Shown: positions 38,746 to 50,650 of the stretch, in pieces | Layout of the letters: each line of letters opens with the position of its first letter | Position numbering within the stretch: the first letter of the stretch is position 1 | Assembly: GCA_004431415.1 (NCBI GenBank) | Contig: QPMI01000218.1 | Location: 55,628 to 119,627, forward strand | DNA length: 64,000 bases | Reading direction: 5' to 3' | Source: Cyanophora paradoxa | Taxonomy: Eukaryota > Glaucocystophyceae > Cyanophorales > Cyanophoraceae | Notes under the pieces: model-generated | What the model saw: only the letters and a program-made list of their open reading frames with translations | Told to the model about the DNA's origin: nothing | The model's database searches: none | Program-made: the position numbers and the translations under genes

Positions 38746-38997
38746 GCCGTCAATTCGCAGTGCGCGAGGGTGCGGTCGGGCCTTAGACTAATGGCGCGGG
38801 CCGGCGGCACTCAATCTAGAAGCGGGAGGGAGAACGGGAACGCGAGGGAGAGCGGCACCAGAGCCGGCGGTCGCATCCTGAGACTCTTCCTAGCAGGTAC
38901 GAGCGCACGGCGCGCACCGGCCATTTGCTCTCGGCGAAGAGTAGCAGAAGTGCGGGAGCGGCGGCAGCGTACCCGCGACCAGCTTCCCCCCCCCCCG

Positions 38998-41081
38998 ATG
39001 CCGGCCTCCTCCTCGAAGCGGGCGAAGCGCGGGCGTGCCGAAGGTGCATTAATCTTGCGAGGTGAGTATCGCGTAGCGCAGCCTCTCAATCGCTCCGCTC
39101 GAGCGCAGCCAGCGAGGCGCAACCGGACGCCGGCGAGGATGCAGAGGAGGCGGAGCGCGCGGCCCCGAAGCGGAGGAAGTCGAAGGATCGCGCCGGTGCG
39201 CACGCTACGCCTGCGCGCCTCGAGCCGCGCGACCCCAACCGCAGCCGCATCCGCCGCAGCGACCCGATCCGCGTACTGGGAGCCAGCAGTGGCGGCGGGC
39301 GCAAAGCGGGCGCGAAGAGAATCCTCGCAGAGCGCCGGAACGAAGCAGAGCGGCGCGCGTACGGCGCGGCGTCAGAGAGCGCTTCCTGCGGACGCGGCGC
39401 CGGCGCCCGCGTCCGCGCCAGATCTAGACGAGCTGCCGGCCCGCGGCGGGAGGGCGGCCGCGGGAGGCGCGCCGGTGCGCTCGCCGTCCGACTCCGCCGC
39501 GCGCCGTGACGCGACCGCAGGCCCCGCGACGCGATCGGCGTACTGGCCCCGCACCGGCGGAACCGCCGCCGCCCCGCGGGCCGCGAGCGCGGGCGGCGGG
39601 AGGCGGCGGCTGGCCACGGGAAGCGACGCGCAGGAGGCGAGAGGGGCGGAGGAGGCGGCGGAGGGGCGGGGGCCGGCGCGCCGGGGCCGGCGGAGCAGCC
39701 TCCGGCGGCGATCGGCCCGCGGACGCGGGGCCGCAGCCGGCGCGCCGCCGCCTCGCCGCAGCCTTCACCTGGAGGCGCGCGGGAATCGCAGCCGCCCGTG
39801 AAGCCCTCTCACGTCAACCCCGCATGCGCAGGCAGCGGGTCGGCCGGCGGGGCCGCAGAGCTCGAGGAGGCCGGGGTGCGGGGCCGGCGGCGGGGCGGGC
39901 CGGGCCCGCCGCCGCCGCTGCCGCCGTTCGACCCGCCGAGCGTGCCCGCGAGCCCGATGCTGAGGCGCGCCCCGGCCCCGGCCCCGCCCGCCCGCCCTTC
40001 GGTCCCTGAGGCGCGCCGGCAGGCCCGGGAGGAGACGGCGCCGGGATGGGAGGCCCCGCCTCGCCTCACGGCCTCATCCAGGTACCTCCCGCCCCGCCTG
40101 GCCCCGTACCCCGCCCGGCCCGAGCGGGGTACCCCCAGGAGCGGATCTGGCGGGACCCGTACAAGACGCTCGTGGCGGCGCTGCTCCTCAACCGCACCCG
40201 CGGCGCCCAGGCACGCCCCGTTCCCCCTGCCCACCCGTGTACCCCGGCCGACGGCTTGGCGGGGCGGGTACAGGTGCGGGCGGTGGTGTGGGCCCTGTTC
40301 GAGCGGTGGCCCACAGCCGCCGCGCTCGCCACCGCCGACGAGGCCCGCAGCCCTCTCTCTTGCCCCTGTACCCCCTTCGACTCGTTACCCCCCTGACCGG
40401 GACGCAGGGGGCGCTGCGCGAGCTCGTCACCCCCTCGGCCTCTACAACAAGCGCGCCAGGTACCCCACCCCCTGCGACCTGTACCCCCGCGCTCCCGAGC
40501 GCGGTACCCCCAGGACGCTGGTGCGGTTCGCGCGGGAGTTCCTCACGCTCCCCTGGACGGCCCCCTCCCAGCTCCACGGCGTCGGCAAGGCCCGTACCCC
40601 CGGCTCGCCCCCCCCGGCTTCCGACGGGGTACAGTACGCGGAGGACAGCTGGCGGATCTTCTGCCGCGGCGAGTGGCGCGAGGCGCGCCCCGAGGACCAC
40701 ATGCTCACCCACTACCACCGGTGCCCGTACCCCCGCCCGGCCCCGTACCCCCGCCTTGGGCTGACAGAGGGCGAGGTGGCTCTGGGAGACGCGCGGAGGG
40801 GGCGGGCAGCCCGGCGCCTCCGATCGGAGGGGGCGGCGGAGCCGGGCCGGAGGCGGGCGGGGGTACGAGAGCGGGGCCTGAGGGGTGGCCCGCAGGCCCC
40901 TCCCGCTCTTCTCTCGGCGCGGGCTTCTGTCTTCGGAACCAATTGCAAGCCGCTGCACCTGCGCACGCGGGCCGAGGGAGGCGAGGCAATCTTGAAAAGA
41001 ATTGGTACAGGGTACACGGATGCAGACACGGGGTATGGGTGCGGTTCCCGAGGAAAAGAGAGAAGGGACCAAAGGGACTAA
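38998..41081 (+). CDS. MBD4-like thymine/uracil DNA glycosylase, copy 1 (spliced)
   Basis: The glycosylase domain of the MBD4 (HhH-GPD) family, which removes T or U mispaired with G, is encoded by seven exons. Exon 1 ends SPHGLIQ (to 40081). Then ERIWRDPYKTL...LLNRTRG (40139-40210), VRAVVWALFERWPTAAALAT (40274-40342), LRELVTP/LGLYNKRA (40407-40459), TLVRFAREFL...LHGVGK (40514-40589), YAEDSWRIFCRGEW...PEDHMLTHYH (40635-40720) and WLWE (from 40776). These follow human MBD4 closely in order, including the HGVGK hairpin and the catalytic Asp in PEDH. Introns are 45-64 nt, and three start with GC. Exon 4 is one base short between RELVTP and LGLYNK. The start at 38998 is a guess, and the long Arg/Ala-rich N-terminus is unresolved. 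Confidence 0.7.
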
Positions 41082-41184
41082 CGGGAGACGAGGGATGGAA
41101 GAGGGGCCCAGGCCGGCGGGTCTGCGACGGCAGCGTCGGGCGGCGCGGCGGGCCCGCCCGTGGGGCTGCGGGGCGGCGCACCGG

Positions 41185-42478
41185 TCACTTGGGCGCGGAG
41201 GGCCCCGCCTTGCGCCGCCGCTTGGCGCGGCCGCTTGGCGCGGCCTCGAGCTCGGCGTTGCGCCCGCGCAGCGCGGCGAGCTCCGCCTCGAGCGCCGCGA
41301 CGCTGCCGCGCAGCTCCGCGACGCGCCCGCGCAGCTCCGCGACCTCCGCCTCGAGCCCCTCGCAGGCGGCTTCCCCGAAATCCAGCCGCCGCGCCGCCCC
41401 CTCCCCGGGCTCCTCCAGCGCCACCTGCCGCGCCGCGGATGAGCGCGCGCGCCGCGGGCGAGGCTGCGGGGCGGCGGCCGGCGGGGCACGCGCACGGGCG
41501 ACGGGCGGCGCTGCCCGCGGTGTCCGGGCTCGCTGCCGAGGCAGCCGAAGCGGAAGCGGAGCAGGCGTGGAGGCCCGACCCCTCGTCCTGGGCGAGGGTC
41601 AGGGGACAAGAGAGAGGGGCGGGCCGCAGCGCTCGTGAGCTCACGTCGGCCGGAGGGGCGTGAAGGGAGCGGAGATGGGCGAGGATGTCGTCGTCGGTTT
41701 GAACGTGCTCTGGCAGGCGCATGTCCGTGAGGGGGTTGCCGTCCAAGGCAAGATCGTACAGTTCCTCGAGCAGCCCGATCTCCGGCGGGAGCGTCATTAA
41801 CGAGTTCTCGCGCGCGGCCAGAACCTGCAGGCAGACGAGCTGCCCGATCTCCGAGGGGAGGGCCGTCAGCTTGTTGCCATCCACGTGGAGCTCCTCCAGG
41901 GCGACGAGCTGCCCGATCTCCGGAGGAAGTGCTGTCAGCTGATTACAACTCACCTGCAGGTCTCTCAAACAGACTAGCTGCCCGATCTCCGGCGGCAGCG
42001 CCGTGAGGTGGTTGTTGCTCAATTCCAGAACTTGCAAGGCCGCTAGGCACCCGATCTCCCGGGGGAGGGCCGTCAGCCGGTTCATTTCAAGTTGCAGATT
42101 CTCCAGGCTGGAAAGCTCGCAAATTGCACGAGGCAGAGTTGTCAGTCGATTCCCGCTGACGTCCAGATTCCGCAGGCTTGCGAGCTGCGCGATCTCCGGC
42201 GGCAGCGCTGAATTCGAAAGTTCATTGTTGCCGATGTCAAGCTGCCGCAGCTTCGACAGCTTCAACAGTCCCTCGCTGGGAATGCTGGAGAGACAGTTGA
42301 AGTCGAGCACGAGCCATTCGATGTTCGCGGGACCCGCCTCCTCGATCTCAGCCGTTGGCCACGCGGTCCGATTTTGATTCTGTAAAGCAAGCTTCCTCTG
42401 CCTGGCGATCCACCCTGACATTGCGCTGCAGGACGCTTTTAAGGCGCGTAAAGGAACGCGCAAGCGCGGCTCGCCCAT
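41185..42478 (-). CDS. Leucine-rich repeat protein with C-terminal coiled coil
   Basis: From the ATG at 42478 (MGEPRLRVPLRALKASCSAM) the minus strand encodes about nine 23-residue LRRs of the plant/Shoc2-like type, with consensus L..L.V..N.LTALPPEIGQL. They end near 41700 with LDGNPLTDMRLPEHV. After a probable intron (GTGAGCTC...GCCCAG, about 41590-41645) and a second one, a last exon (41424 to stop at 41185) encodes LEAEVAELRGRVAELRGSVA, a coiled coil, and a basic tail GRAKRRRKAGPSAPK. The role is probably a scaffold or signalling adaptor; no kinase or membrane segment was seen. It is divergent from glycosylase copy 2. Joining of the coiled-coil exon to the LRR gene is inferred from strand, spacing and splice sites. 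Confidence 0.75.
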
Positions 42479-42671
42479 GCGCACCCGAATTCGGGCGCCG
42501 CAATTCAAACTTGTCCACGTTCGCGTCCGGGCGGGCTCCTGGCAGCGGCAGCAGGTCGAGAGGCTACAGGATACGACGGTGCACGCACACGCTCGCACAC
42601 CGGAGCGGCAGCGGCGAAGATCAGATGTGCGGAGGCGACGGCAGCGTACCCGCGACAGGCTCCTCCCCCGG

Positions 42672-44767
42672 ATGGCCTCCTCCTCGAAGCTTGAGCGGGC
42701 AAAGCGCGGGCGTGCCGAAGGTGCATTGCGAGGCGCAGATCGCGTAGCGCAGCCTCTGAATCGCCCCGCTCGAGCGCAGCCGGCGAGGCGGAACCGTACG
42801 CCGGCGAGGGTGGCGAGGAGGCGGAGCGCGCGCCTCTGAAGCGGAGGAAGCTGAAGGAGCGCGCCGGTGCGCACGCTACGCACGCGCGCCTCGAGCCGCG
42901 CGATCCCAACCGCATCCGCCGCAGCGACCCGATCCGCGTACTAGTACTGGGAGCCAGCAGCGGCGGCGGGCGCGAAGCGGACGCGAAGAGAATCTCTGCA
43001 GAGCGCCGGAACGAAGCAGAGCGGCGCGCGTACGGCGCGGCGTCAGAGAGCGCTTCCTGCGGACGCGGTGCCGGCGCCCGCGCCAGATCTAGACGAGCCG
43101 CCGGCCCGCCGGCGCGGCGGGAGGGGCGGCCGCGGGAGGCGCGCCGGTGCGCTCGCCGTCCGACTCCGCCGCGCGCCGTGACGCGACCGCAGGCCCCGCG
43201 ACGCGATCGGCGTACTGGCCCAACACCGGCGCGGCCGCCGCCGCCCGCGGGCCGCGAGCGCCGGCGGCGGGAGGCGGCGGCGGGCCGCGGGAAGCGACGC
43301 GCAGGAGGAGAGGGAACGCGGAGGAGGCGGAGGGGGCGGGGGCCGGCGCGCCGGGGCCGGCGGAGCAGCCTCCGGCTGCGGTACCGGTCGGCCCGCGGAC
43401 GCGGCGCCTCAGCATCGGGCTCGCGGGCACGCTCGGCGGGTCGAACGGCGGCAGCGGCGGCGGCGGCCCCGCCCTGCCCCGCCGCCGGCTCCGCGCCCCG
43501 GCCTCCTCGCTGGCCCCGCCGGCCGGCCCGAGCGGGTACCCCCCAGGAGCGGATCTGGCGGGACCCGTACAAGACGCTCGTGGCGCCGCTGCTCCTCAAC
43601 CGCACCCGCGGCGTCCAGGCACGCCCCGTTCCCCCCTGCCCACCCGTGTACCCCGGCCGACGGCTTGGGCGGGGCGGGGTACAGGTGCGGGCGGTGGTGT
43701 GGGTCCTCTTCGAGCGGTGGCCCACAGCCGCCGCGCTCGCCACAGCCGACGAGGCCCGTACCTCTCCTTGTCCCTGTACCCCCCTTCGACCCGTACCCCC
43801 TGACCGGGACGCAGGGGCGCTGCGCGAGCTCGTCACCCCCTCGGCCTCTACAACAAGCGCGCCAGGTACCCCACCCCCCGACCTGTACCCCCGCCCTCCC
43901 GAGCGCGGTACCCCCAGGACGCTGGTGCGGTTCGCGCGGGAGTTCCTCACGCTCCCCTGGACGGCCCCCTCCCAGCTCCACGGCGTCGGCAAGGCCCGTA
44001 CCCCCGGCTCGCCCCCACCCCCCCGGCTTCCGACGGGGGTACAGTACGCGGAGGACAGCTGGCGGATCTTCTGCCGCGGCGAGTGGCGCGAGGCGCGCCC
44101 CGAGGACCACATGCTCACCCACTACCACCGGTGCCCGTACCCCCCGCCCGGCCCCGTACCCCCCGCCCCGGGGCTGATGCGGGGCCAGGTGGCTCTGGGA
44201 GACGCGCGGAGGGGGCGGGCAGCCCGGCGCCTCCGATCGGGAGGGGGGCGGCGGGGCCGGGCTGGAGGCGGGCGGGGGGAGCGAGAGCAGGGCCTGAGGG
44301 GCGGCCCCGCGGGCCCCTCCCGCTCGGCTCTCGGCGCGGGCTTCTGTCTTCGGAACCAATTGCAAGCCGCTGCACCTGCGCACGCGGGCCGAGGGGCCGT
44401 GCAGGGTGGCGGGGCCCCGGGGGGCGAGGCATTCTTGAAGAGAATTGGTACCGGGTCCACGGGTGCAGATACGGGGTACGGGTGTGGTTCCCGCGGAAAA
44501 GAGAGATGGGGTAGGATGGCGGGGTTAGAAAAGAGAGATGGGGTACGGGTAGAGATGCATATGGGCTCCGATTCGCTCAGCCCGGCCCGGCGGCCTTCAA
44601 GCTGGCGGCTCTCCCCCGGGCACCGCGTCCCGTGCAAGGACAAAGCGCCAGCCCCGCAGCAGATGCAGCACCGCGGCGAGCCGGGGACCCGGGGGACAGC
44701 CGCAGCTCCTGCTAGCGCTTGCCCACCCGCTTGCTCTCGGGACCGGAGGCGGTTTCGGTCACAATGA
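42672..44767 (+). CDS. MBD4-like DNA glycosylase, copy 2 (diverged duplicate)
   Basis: Repeats copy 1, with exons at 43547-43618, 43685-43753, 43815-43865, 43918-43993, 44045-44130 and from 44189. These carry the same motifs (NRTRG, LYNKRA, HGVGK, PEDHML, WLWE) and the same intron positions. The exon encoding SPHGLIQ is missing: the sequence jumps from GC-rich coding-like DNA straight to the acceptor before ERIWRD. Exon 4 has one G fewer than copy 1, so its frame is further out. It may be a decaying duplicate, or homopolymer lengths may be wrong. The upstream region (42672 onward) is also homologous to copy 1. The C-terminal extension runs to 44767. Confidence 0.6.
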
Positions 44768-45041
44768 AAACGAGGCATCTAGCTGCCAACTGCATAGTGC
44801 TCCGTCGGAGCGGGCAGCCTGACACCGGCAAGGCACGAACTGGAATAAGCACAAGCTCACGAAGGAGCGCCTGCTGCATACGCTCTGAAACCTGAAACGA
44901 CTGGAGAATAAGCTGACTGACTGACTGCTGTACATCGCCCCGCGGGGCGGAGGATCGACTGCTGCTGCCTCACATACGCACTGCCTGCTGCAAAGGATCG
45001 AGGGGAAAAGGCGGCCTGGGGCGCGGGCCTCGGGGCGGGGG

Positions 45042-46092
45042 TCAGGCCTGGGCGCCGGCGGCGTCGGGGGGCCCCGCCTCGCGCGTCCTGCGCCGCACGG
45101 CGAGGCACTGCGCGGGGCGTCAGGGGCGTCAGGGGCGGCGGGCCGGGGCGGGGCTGGGGCGCGGGGTCTCGCCTGGACGCGGACGCGCTTGCCGCCGACG
45201 CGCAGCGCCACGGGCCGCGGCAGGCCCGCCTCGCCCCCGCCCTCGCCCTCAGCCCCGGCCTCGGCCTCGCCGGCGCCGAGAGAGCGGCGGACGCCGCCGG
45301 CGAGGCGGGCGAGCTCGGTGGCGAGGGGGAGCGCCGAGGCCGTCGCCGCCTCGAAGGCGCGGGCGAGGGCGGGGACGCTGCTCCCGGCCTCGCACGCCAC
45401 GAGCTCCCGCAGGGACCCCTCCGCCTCCCCGCGGAACTCGCGCTCCAGCGCCCGCAGCAGGAACCACTTGACGAGCCCTGCGCGCCCCGCCCCGGGTCGG
45501 CGGGGGCGGGGAGCGCCCCCGCCCGCGCTGGCGCACCGCTCGCCCTGCACTCCGCCTGCGCCGCGGGCGGGCGTCAGGGCGGGGCGGGGCGGGGCGGGCG
45601 GGGCGGGACGGGACGGGACGGGCCAGAGAGTCGGCGCGGGCGGCGCGGCGGCGCTCGAAGGCGGCGCGGAGCTCAGGCTCGCGCGCGCCCACCGCCGCCC
45701 GCAGGTCCGCCTTCATCCGCTCGCTCTTCTCCCGCGCCGCCGCCTGGTACCTGCCCCGCCCCCGCCCTCGGCGCCGGGCGGGGGTGGCGGGGCGGGGCGG
45801 GGCGGACCCCTCGAAGACGTCGCGGGCGATGCCGGCGCCGCGGTACTTGGAGAGGTGCCGCAGCAGCAGCAGCTTCAGCGTCCGCCGGTAGATCTCCTCC
45901 CCCGCCGCCTCTGTTCCGCGCCGCGTTGTTAGCGGCGGCCCGGCGCTTGTTGGGCGAGGAGCAGGCGGCTGGGGCGTCGCGGAGGGTGACGGGCGCTTTA
46001 ACACGGACGCCGGCGACGGCATAAGCCCGGCGCAAAGGCGTGCGCCATCGCTGGGCCAACTGCAGATTGCAGGAAGGCCGGTTGCGGAGCAC
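45042..46092 (-). CDS. Unrecognised spliced protein, possibly organelle-targeted
   Basis: The likely start is the ATG at 46092 (MLRNRPSCNLQLAQRWRTPL), an Arg-rich, acid-poor N-terminus that could be a mitochondrial presequence. Exon-like segments follow on the same strand: EEIYRRTLKLLLLRHLSKYR then GIARDVFEG; REKSERMKADLRAAVGAREP; LVKWFLLRALEREFRGEAEG then SLRELVACEAGSSVPALARA; and GGKRVRV. A last exon ends REAGPPDAAGAQA at 45042. Between them lie GGGGCGGGG-type introns. The protein is mainly helical and charged. I do not recognise the family, and exon borders are approximate. Confidence 0.5.
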
Positions 46093-47000
46093 GTCGTGCG
46101 ACGGATGGCGCGGACACCCGGATCAACGCTCATGTGAAGAGAAAGAAGCTCTAGGGCGGTTTTCTAGCGGTGGGACCGCGAGGATAAACCGGCGGCTGCG
46201 AGACGCGTCGAAGAAACCCACGTAATCTTCGCGCTAGCTCGGCCGGGAGAACTCGGAGGAGGCCCATGCGCCTCAAATGGATGGAGACAGCCATGGGGCG
46301 TGTGCGGGAGCGCGGTACAGGCCCGGGCAGGCACCCACCGACGCTTTTCATCTGACGAGCTAGACAAGCGTCAAACGAGTCCGGTTGGAGCTGCTGCTGA
46401 ATTTCCAGCGATTGTTGGTGCGCTTCGGGCGGTGGCTGGGCTTCTGGCGGCTCCATCGTGTCTGACCTGTACCCGGCCGAGTTAGCCGGGGGGACAAGCA
46501 GGCGGGGGTAGAGGGCGGGGATGGTTCGCTCCCCGCAGCAGCAGCGCATGCGCATGCTGCGCTGCCTGCGCATGCATGAGGCGCTCTGCGTGTACGCGCA
46601 CGTGTACGTGGCGCGGCGCTTGCCTTCAACCGGCTTCGCGTTCCAAGTTCGAACTCGCGCACCGGTGCGCTCACGCGAATCGCTTAGTCTTCGCGCATCG
46701 ATATCAGCCAAGCCGGTCGACATCAAGCGAGCCGCAGCAGCTCGCCCGTCTCGCCTCGGTGCGCGTCCCTTGAGCTTCCCCAGTCGACGCTGCGCGCTTC
46801 GTCGACATCTGACGCCGGAACGGCACAGCTCGGTCGGTTACCGTAACGTTAACGTTCGCTCGAACCTCGGACCATGTCGGCGCGCCGCATCCCCTCGCCG
46901 CGCGCGCGGCCGCGGCGCCGGCCGCGCCTGACGCGGGGCGGCAGCCGCAAGGGGACGCGCACGGGGCGGCGGAGGGCGGGGGCCCGGGGCCGGCTTCGTC

Positions 47001-50000
47001 ATGATGGCCGCCCAGACCGGTCCGCCCCCCGCGCCCCTCCTCCTCCCGCTGCTGCTGCTCCTCCTCCGACGCGTACGCGTACGGCGCCGGCGGGCGCAGT
47101 GCCGCAGGCGGCCGTGTGCGAGCTCGGCCCGGCCGTCCTCACCGGCGCGGTCCGTCGGGCCTCCGCTGCGCGCCCCCCGGGCCCGCCGGCCGCCGACGCG
47201 GGGCGCGGGCCGCGCGCAGGTGCCGGTGCCCGAGCGGGCGCCGGCCGTCGAGTGCCGCGACCTCCCCGCCGGTCCGCCCCGCCCGCCCCGCCCCGCCCGC
47301 GCCGCCCCGCGCCGCCCCGCCGCGGGCGACGGGGCGGGGCGCAGTGTGCGGGAACGGCGCGTGGGAGTACGGCGAGGCCTGCGACCTCGGCGCGTCCCCC
47401 GCCCCCCCCCCCCCCCCCCCCCCCACCCCCACCCCCCCACCCCCCCCCACCCCCCCCACCCCCCCCCGGCTGCCCGCCCCGCGCCCCTGACGCCCCCGCA
47501 GGCGACGCGAACGGCGACAAGTGCAGCGGATGCTCCGACGACTGCGCCCTCGTCGCCCCCGGTGCGCCCCGGGCCCGACCCCCTCGCCCCCTGTCTCTGA
47601 GCCCGCCCTCGCGCCCAGTCTGCGGGGACGGCTGCGTGGACGCCGGGGAGGCGTGGTGCGCCCCGGCCTCCGGCCCCGCCCTCTGCCGCGCCCCTCACCG
47701 CCGGCAGCGACGCGGGGGCGCTGAACGGGACGCCCGCCGCCGCCTGCACCGCCCGCTGCGCCCTCCCCGGTCCGCCCCGCCCCGCCCCGCCCCGCCCCGC
47801 CACGCGGTCCGACGGGGCGGGCGCGGCAGTGTGCGGGGACGGGCGGGCGGAGGCGGGGGAGGAGTGCGACCTCGGCCCCTCAACGGCGGCCCCGGCGCGC
47901 CCCCGGCCCCGCCCGCCGTGCTCCGCCGGCCCGCCCCTGAGGCGCCCGCGCGCAGGCCAGAAGTGCACGGCCGACTGCGAGACGCCGACCGTCTGCGGCT
48001 GCAACTGCGCCGACGGCGCCGCCCCCGCCGCGAGCCACGTCCGCCCGCCCCGCCCGCCCCGCGCTTCTTCGCGCCCCGACGCCCCCGCGCAGGCCGCCGG
48101 CGCCCGCCCCGCCTACGCTGCCGGCGGCGGCGTAGCCCCGGGCCCCGCGGAGGGCGCCGCCGCCCCGCCGCCGCCTCCGTCGGCGTCTTCAAGGTGCGCG
48201 GCCGCCGGCCCCGCGCGCCGGCCCCGCCCGCCGCGTCCACCCACGCGGCGGGTCGCAGAGCTCCGCGCACGCCGCCCTCGCCGCCGTCAGCCCCGTCGCC
48301 TCCCACGACCACCACGGCGACGGCGACGCGGTGCAGCGGGGGCGGGGCGGGGCGGGGCGGGGCGGGGCCGCCCCTGACTGCGCCGCCGCAGGCCGCCGGG
48401 GCCGCCGGGGCCGCCGGCGCCACCGCGGGCTCGGGCCCCGCCGCGTCTGCCCCGGGCGCCGCTCTCTCTCTGCCAAGGGCTCGCCGGGCCCGGCCCCCCG
48501 GGGCCCGCCGCGGCCGCCTCCGAGGCCGCCGCCACCCCGCCCCCGCCGCGGGGCCGGGGCGGCGGAGGAGGCCGCGGACCCCTCCGGCGATCGCGAGGAG
48601 GCGGACGCGGCGGGGGATGCCGCCGAGGGGCTGTCCCCGGCCCCGAGGAGGACTCTGCCGACGAGGAGGACGACGAGGAGGAGGACGACGACGAGGCCGC
48701 CCCCCCGCCCCCTCCGGCGCCGAGTAGGCCGAGGAGGAGAAAGAGGAGGCGACGCCGGCGGGGGCCGCGGGCCCCGAGCTCGAGGAGGGCGCCCCTCCCC
48801 CGCCCCCGGGGCCCCCGGGGCGGCCCCCGCCGGCTCGGTGGACCTGCTCGTGGCCGGCGCCCCCGCCCCTCCCTCGAGGCCCTCCCCGCCTTCTCGGGGG
48901 CGCGGGCCCCGCGGGGCCGAGGGGGACGCCGCCGGCTCCTACAGCCACCTCGAGTGCAGCGCCGGCGGTGCCCCGCCCCCGCCCCGCCCCGCCCCGCCCC
49001 GCCCCCGCCCCCCGCGACGCCGGCGGGGCAGGGTTGCCGCGCCTCTGGCGCCCCGCGAGCGCGGGCGACGGCGACTTCGGCTACGGCGCCGCCGCGCCGA
49101 GCGCCCCGGGCGCCGGTCCGCCCCGGCCCGCCCTCTCCTCCGCCCCGCCCCGCGCCCCTCACGGCGCGGCGGGGCGCTGCCGGCCCTCGCCGACGTCCCC
49201 CCCCCGCCCCGCCCCGCCGACGGGGGCGCAGGCGGCGCTCTTCCCCGCGAGCCTCCGCCTCGGGGCGGGGCGCAGACCGTCGCCGAGGAGGGGGGGAGCC
49301 CGGGCCCGACGCTCCCCGCCCCCGCCCCACGCCCCCGCCCCCGACCCCGACCCGACCCCGACGCGGGGCGGGCGGGGGCCCCGGGGCAGGGGTCGCGGAG
49401 GTCAGCTTCGAGCGGGCGAGCCTGCCGCTGGGCGAGGCCTTCGCCGCCGCGGTTCCCGCCGCCGCCCCGCTGAGCGCATCCGCCCCAGCGCCCTCGAGCA
49501 GGTCGGTCGCCGTGCGCGCCGCGGGGGCCGCCGAGGCCGTCGGCGCCGTCGCCCCCGCCCAGCACGTCGACGTCCTCGGTGCCCCCGGCCCCCGGCGCCC
49601 CTCCCCCTCCGACCCGCGGCCGACCGCGACCGGGCGGGGCGCAGTGCCGGCGGCGGAGGTGAGCGTCGGGGAGGTGGCGGGGAGCAGCGCGTGCCGGTCG
49701 CCCCCGCGCAGGTGCGGATCTCGCCGGAGCCGCAGGAGCTCTACGTCCAGATCCCCGAGGGGCCCTCCGTCGGTCCTCCCCGCCCCGCCCCCGCCCCCGC
49801 CCCGTCCCCGAGCCTCCAGCGGAGCCGGCCCCGACCCGACGGTCTCGAGCTCACCGCCGCCGGCGCCGGCGCCGCCGCCGCAGCGAACGTGCCGATGCAG
49901 CCGGTGCTCGTGAGCGTGCCGGAGTACCCCGTGCACGTCGACGCGCCGGCGGGCCCGATCCGCGTGGAGGTCCCGGCCCCGGCCGTCGACGTCAGCCTCC

Positions 50001-50057
50001 CGGCGCCCCGCGTCGCCGTCCACCTGCCCCAGGACCCCATCGCCATCACCATGCCGT

Positions 50058-50091
<34 letters not shown>

Positions 50092-50650
50092 GCGCGCGAC
50101 CGGCCTCCGGCGCGCGCGCCCCGGCGCCGCAGGGAGATCCCCGTCAGCGTGTCGATCCCGGAGGTGGCGGTCGACGTCGACGCGCCGGCGACGCAGATCA
50201 GCGCGGCCGCGCCCCAGCAGACCGTCTTCATCGAGGCGCGCCCCCGGCCCGCGGCCCCCGGCCCGCGCCCTGACGCGTGGCGCCGCGGCCCGCCTGCACA
50301 GGCCTCGGAGGTGGCGGTGACGCTGGACGAGCCGGCGGCGCCCCTCGTCGTGCGCGTCGTGCGCGGGCAGCCGCCCCAGCTCTGCCAGAACGAGATCCGC
50401 CCCAGGTGCGCCCCCCGCCCGCCCCGCCCGCCCCGCCGGCCCCGGCGCTGAGCGGGCCCGGCAGCCGGAGGAGTGCGCGGCGCGGCGGCTGGAGGAGGCG
50501 CTGCAGGAGCTCTCCCTCGAGCTCGCCCCGGAGGCCCTCGAGGGGGAGGCCGCCTGGGCCGCCTGGGGCGCCCTCGAGGAGCCCGAGCCGTGGCTCGCGG
50601 GGGAGGGGCCCGAGCTCGACGGGGAGCCCGGCGTCGCCGCCTGGATCTGA
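47001..50650 (+). CDS. Secreted Cys-rich repeat protein, spliced
   Basis: The ATG at 47001 gives MMAAQTGPPPAPLLLPLLLL, a signal-peptide-like start. Downstream exons carry repeats of the VCGDG...GEECDLG type: VCGNGAWEYGEACDLG (about 47345), VCGDGCVDAGEA (about 47620) and VCGDGRAEAGEECDLG (about 47830). Between and after them are Cys segments such as DKCSGCSDDCAL and KCTADCETPTVCGCNC. This resembles the Cys-rich repeats of bacterial and algal surface proteins. The C-terminal half has Val/Pro-rich strand repeats (PVLVSVPEYPVHVDAPAGPI, EIPVSVSIPEVAVDVDAP) and an acidic end GEPGVAAWI with stop at 50648. Introns are GC-rich, one containing a long C run. A cell-surface or extracellular role is inferred. 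Confidence 0.55.
47399..47470 (+). repeat. Long C homopolymer tract in an intron
   Basis: About 70 nt that are nearly all C, broken only by a few A residues, within a presumed intron of the Cys-rich gene. Tract length is unreliable in sequencing, so local frames should be treated with care. Confidence 0.8.

Noticed and set aside
37424-38810. Long plus-strand frames opposite the dehydrogenase gene
   Set aside because: They are Gly/Arg/Ala shadows caused by extreme GC content. The minus strand carries ordered SDR motifs.
48287-50023. 578-residue minus-strand frame
   Set aside because: It is opposite the Cys-rich gene, is composed of Gly/Arg/Ala/Pro runs with no domain, and is explained by GC-rich shadow reading.
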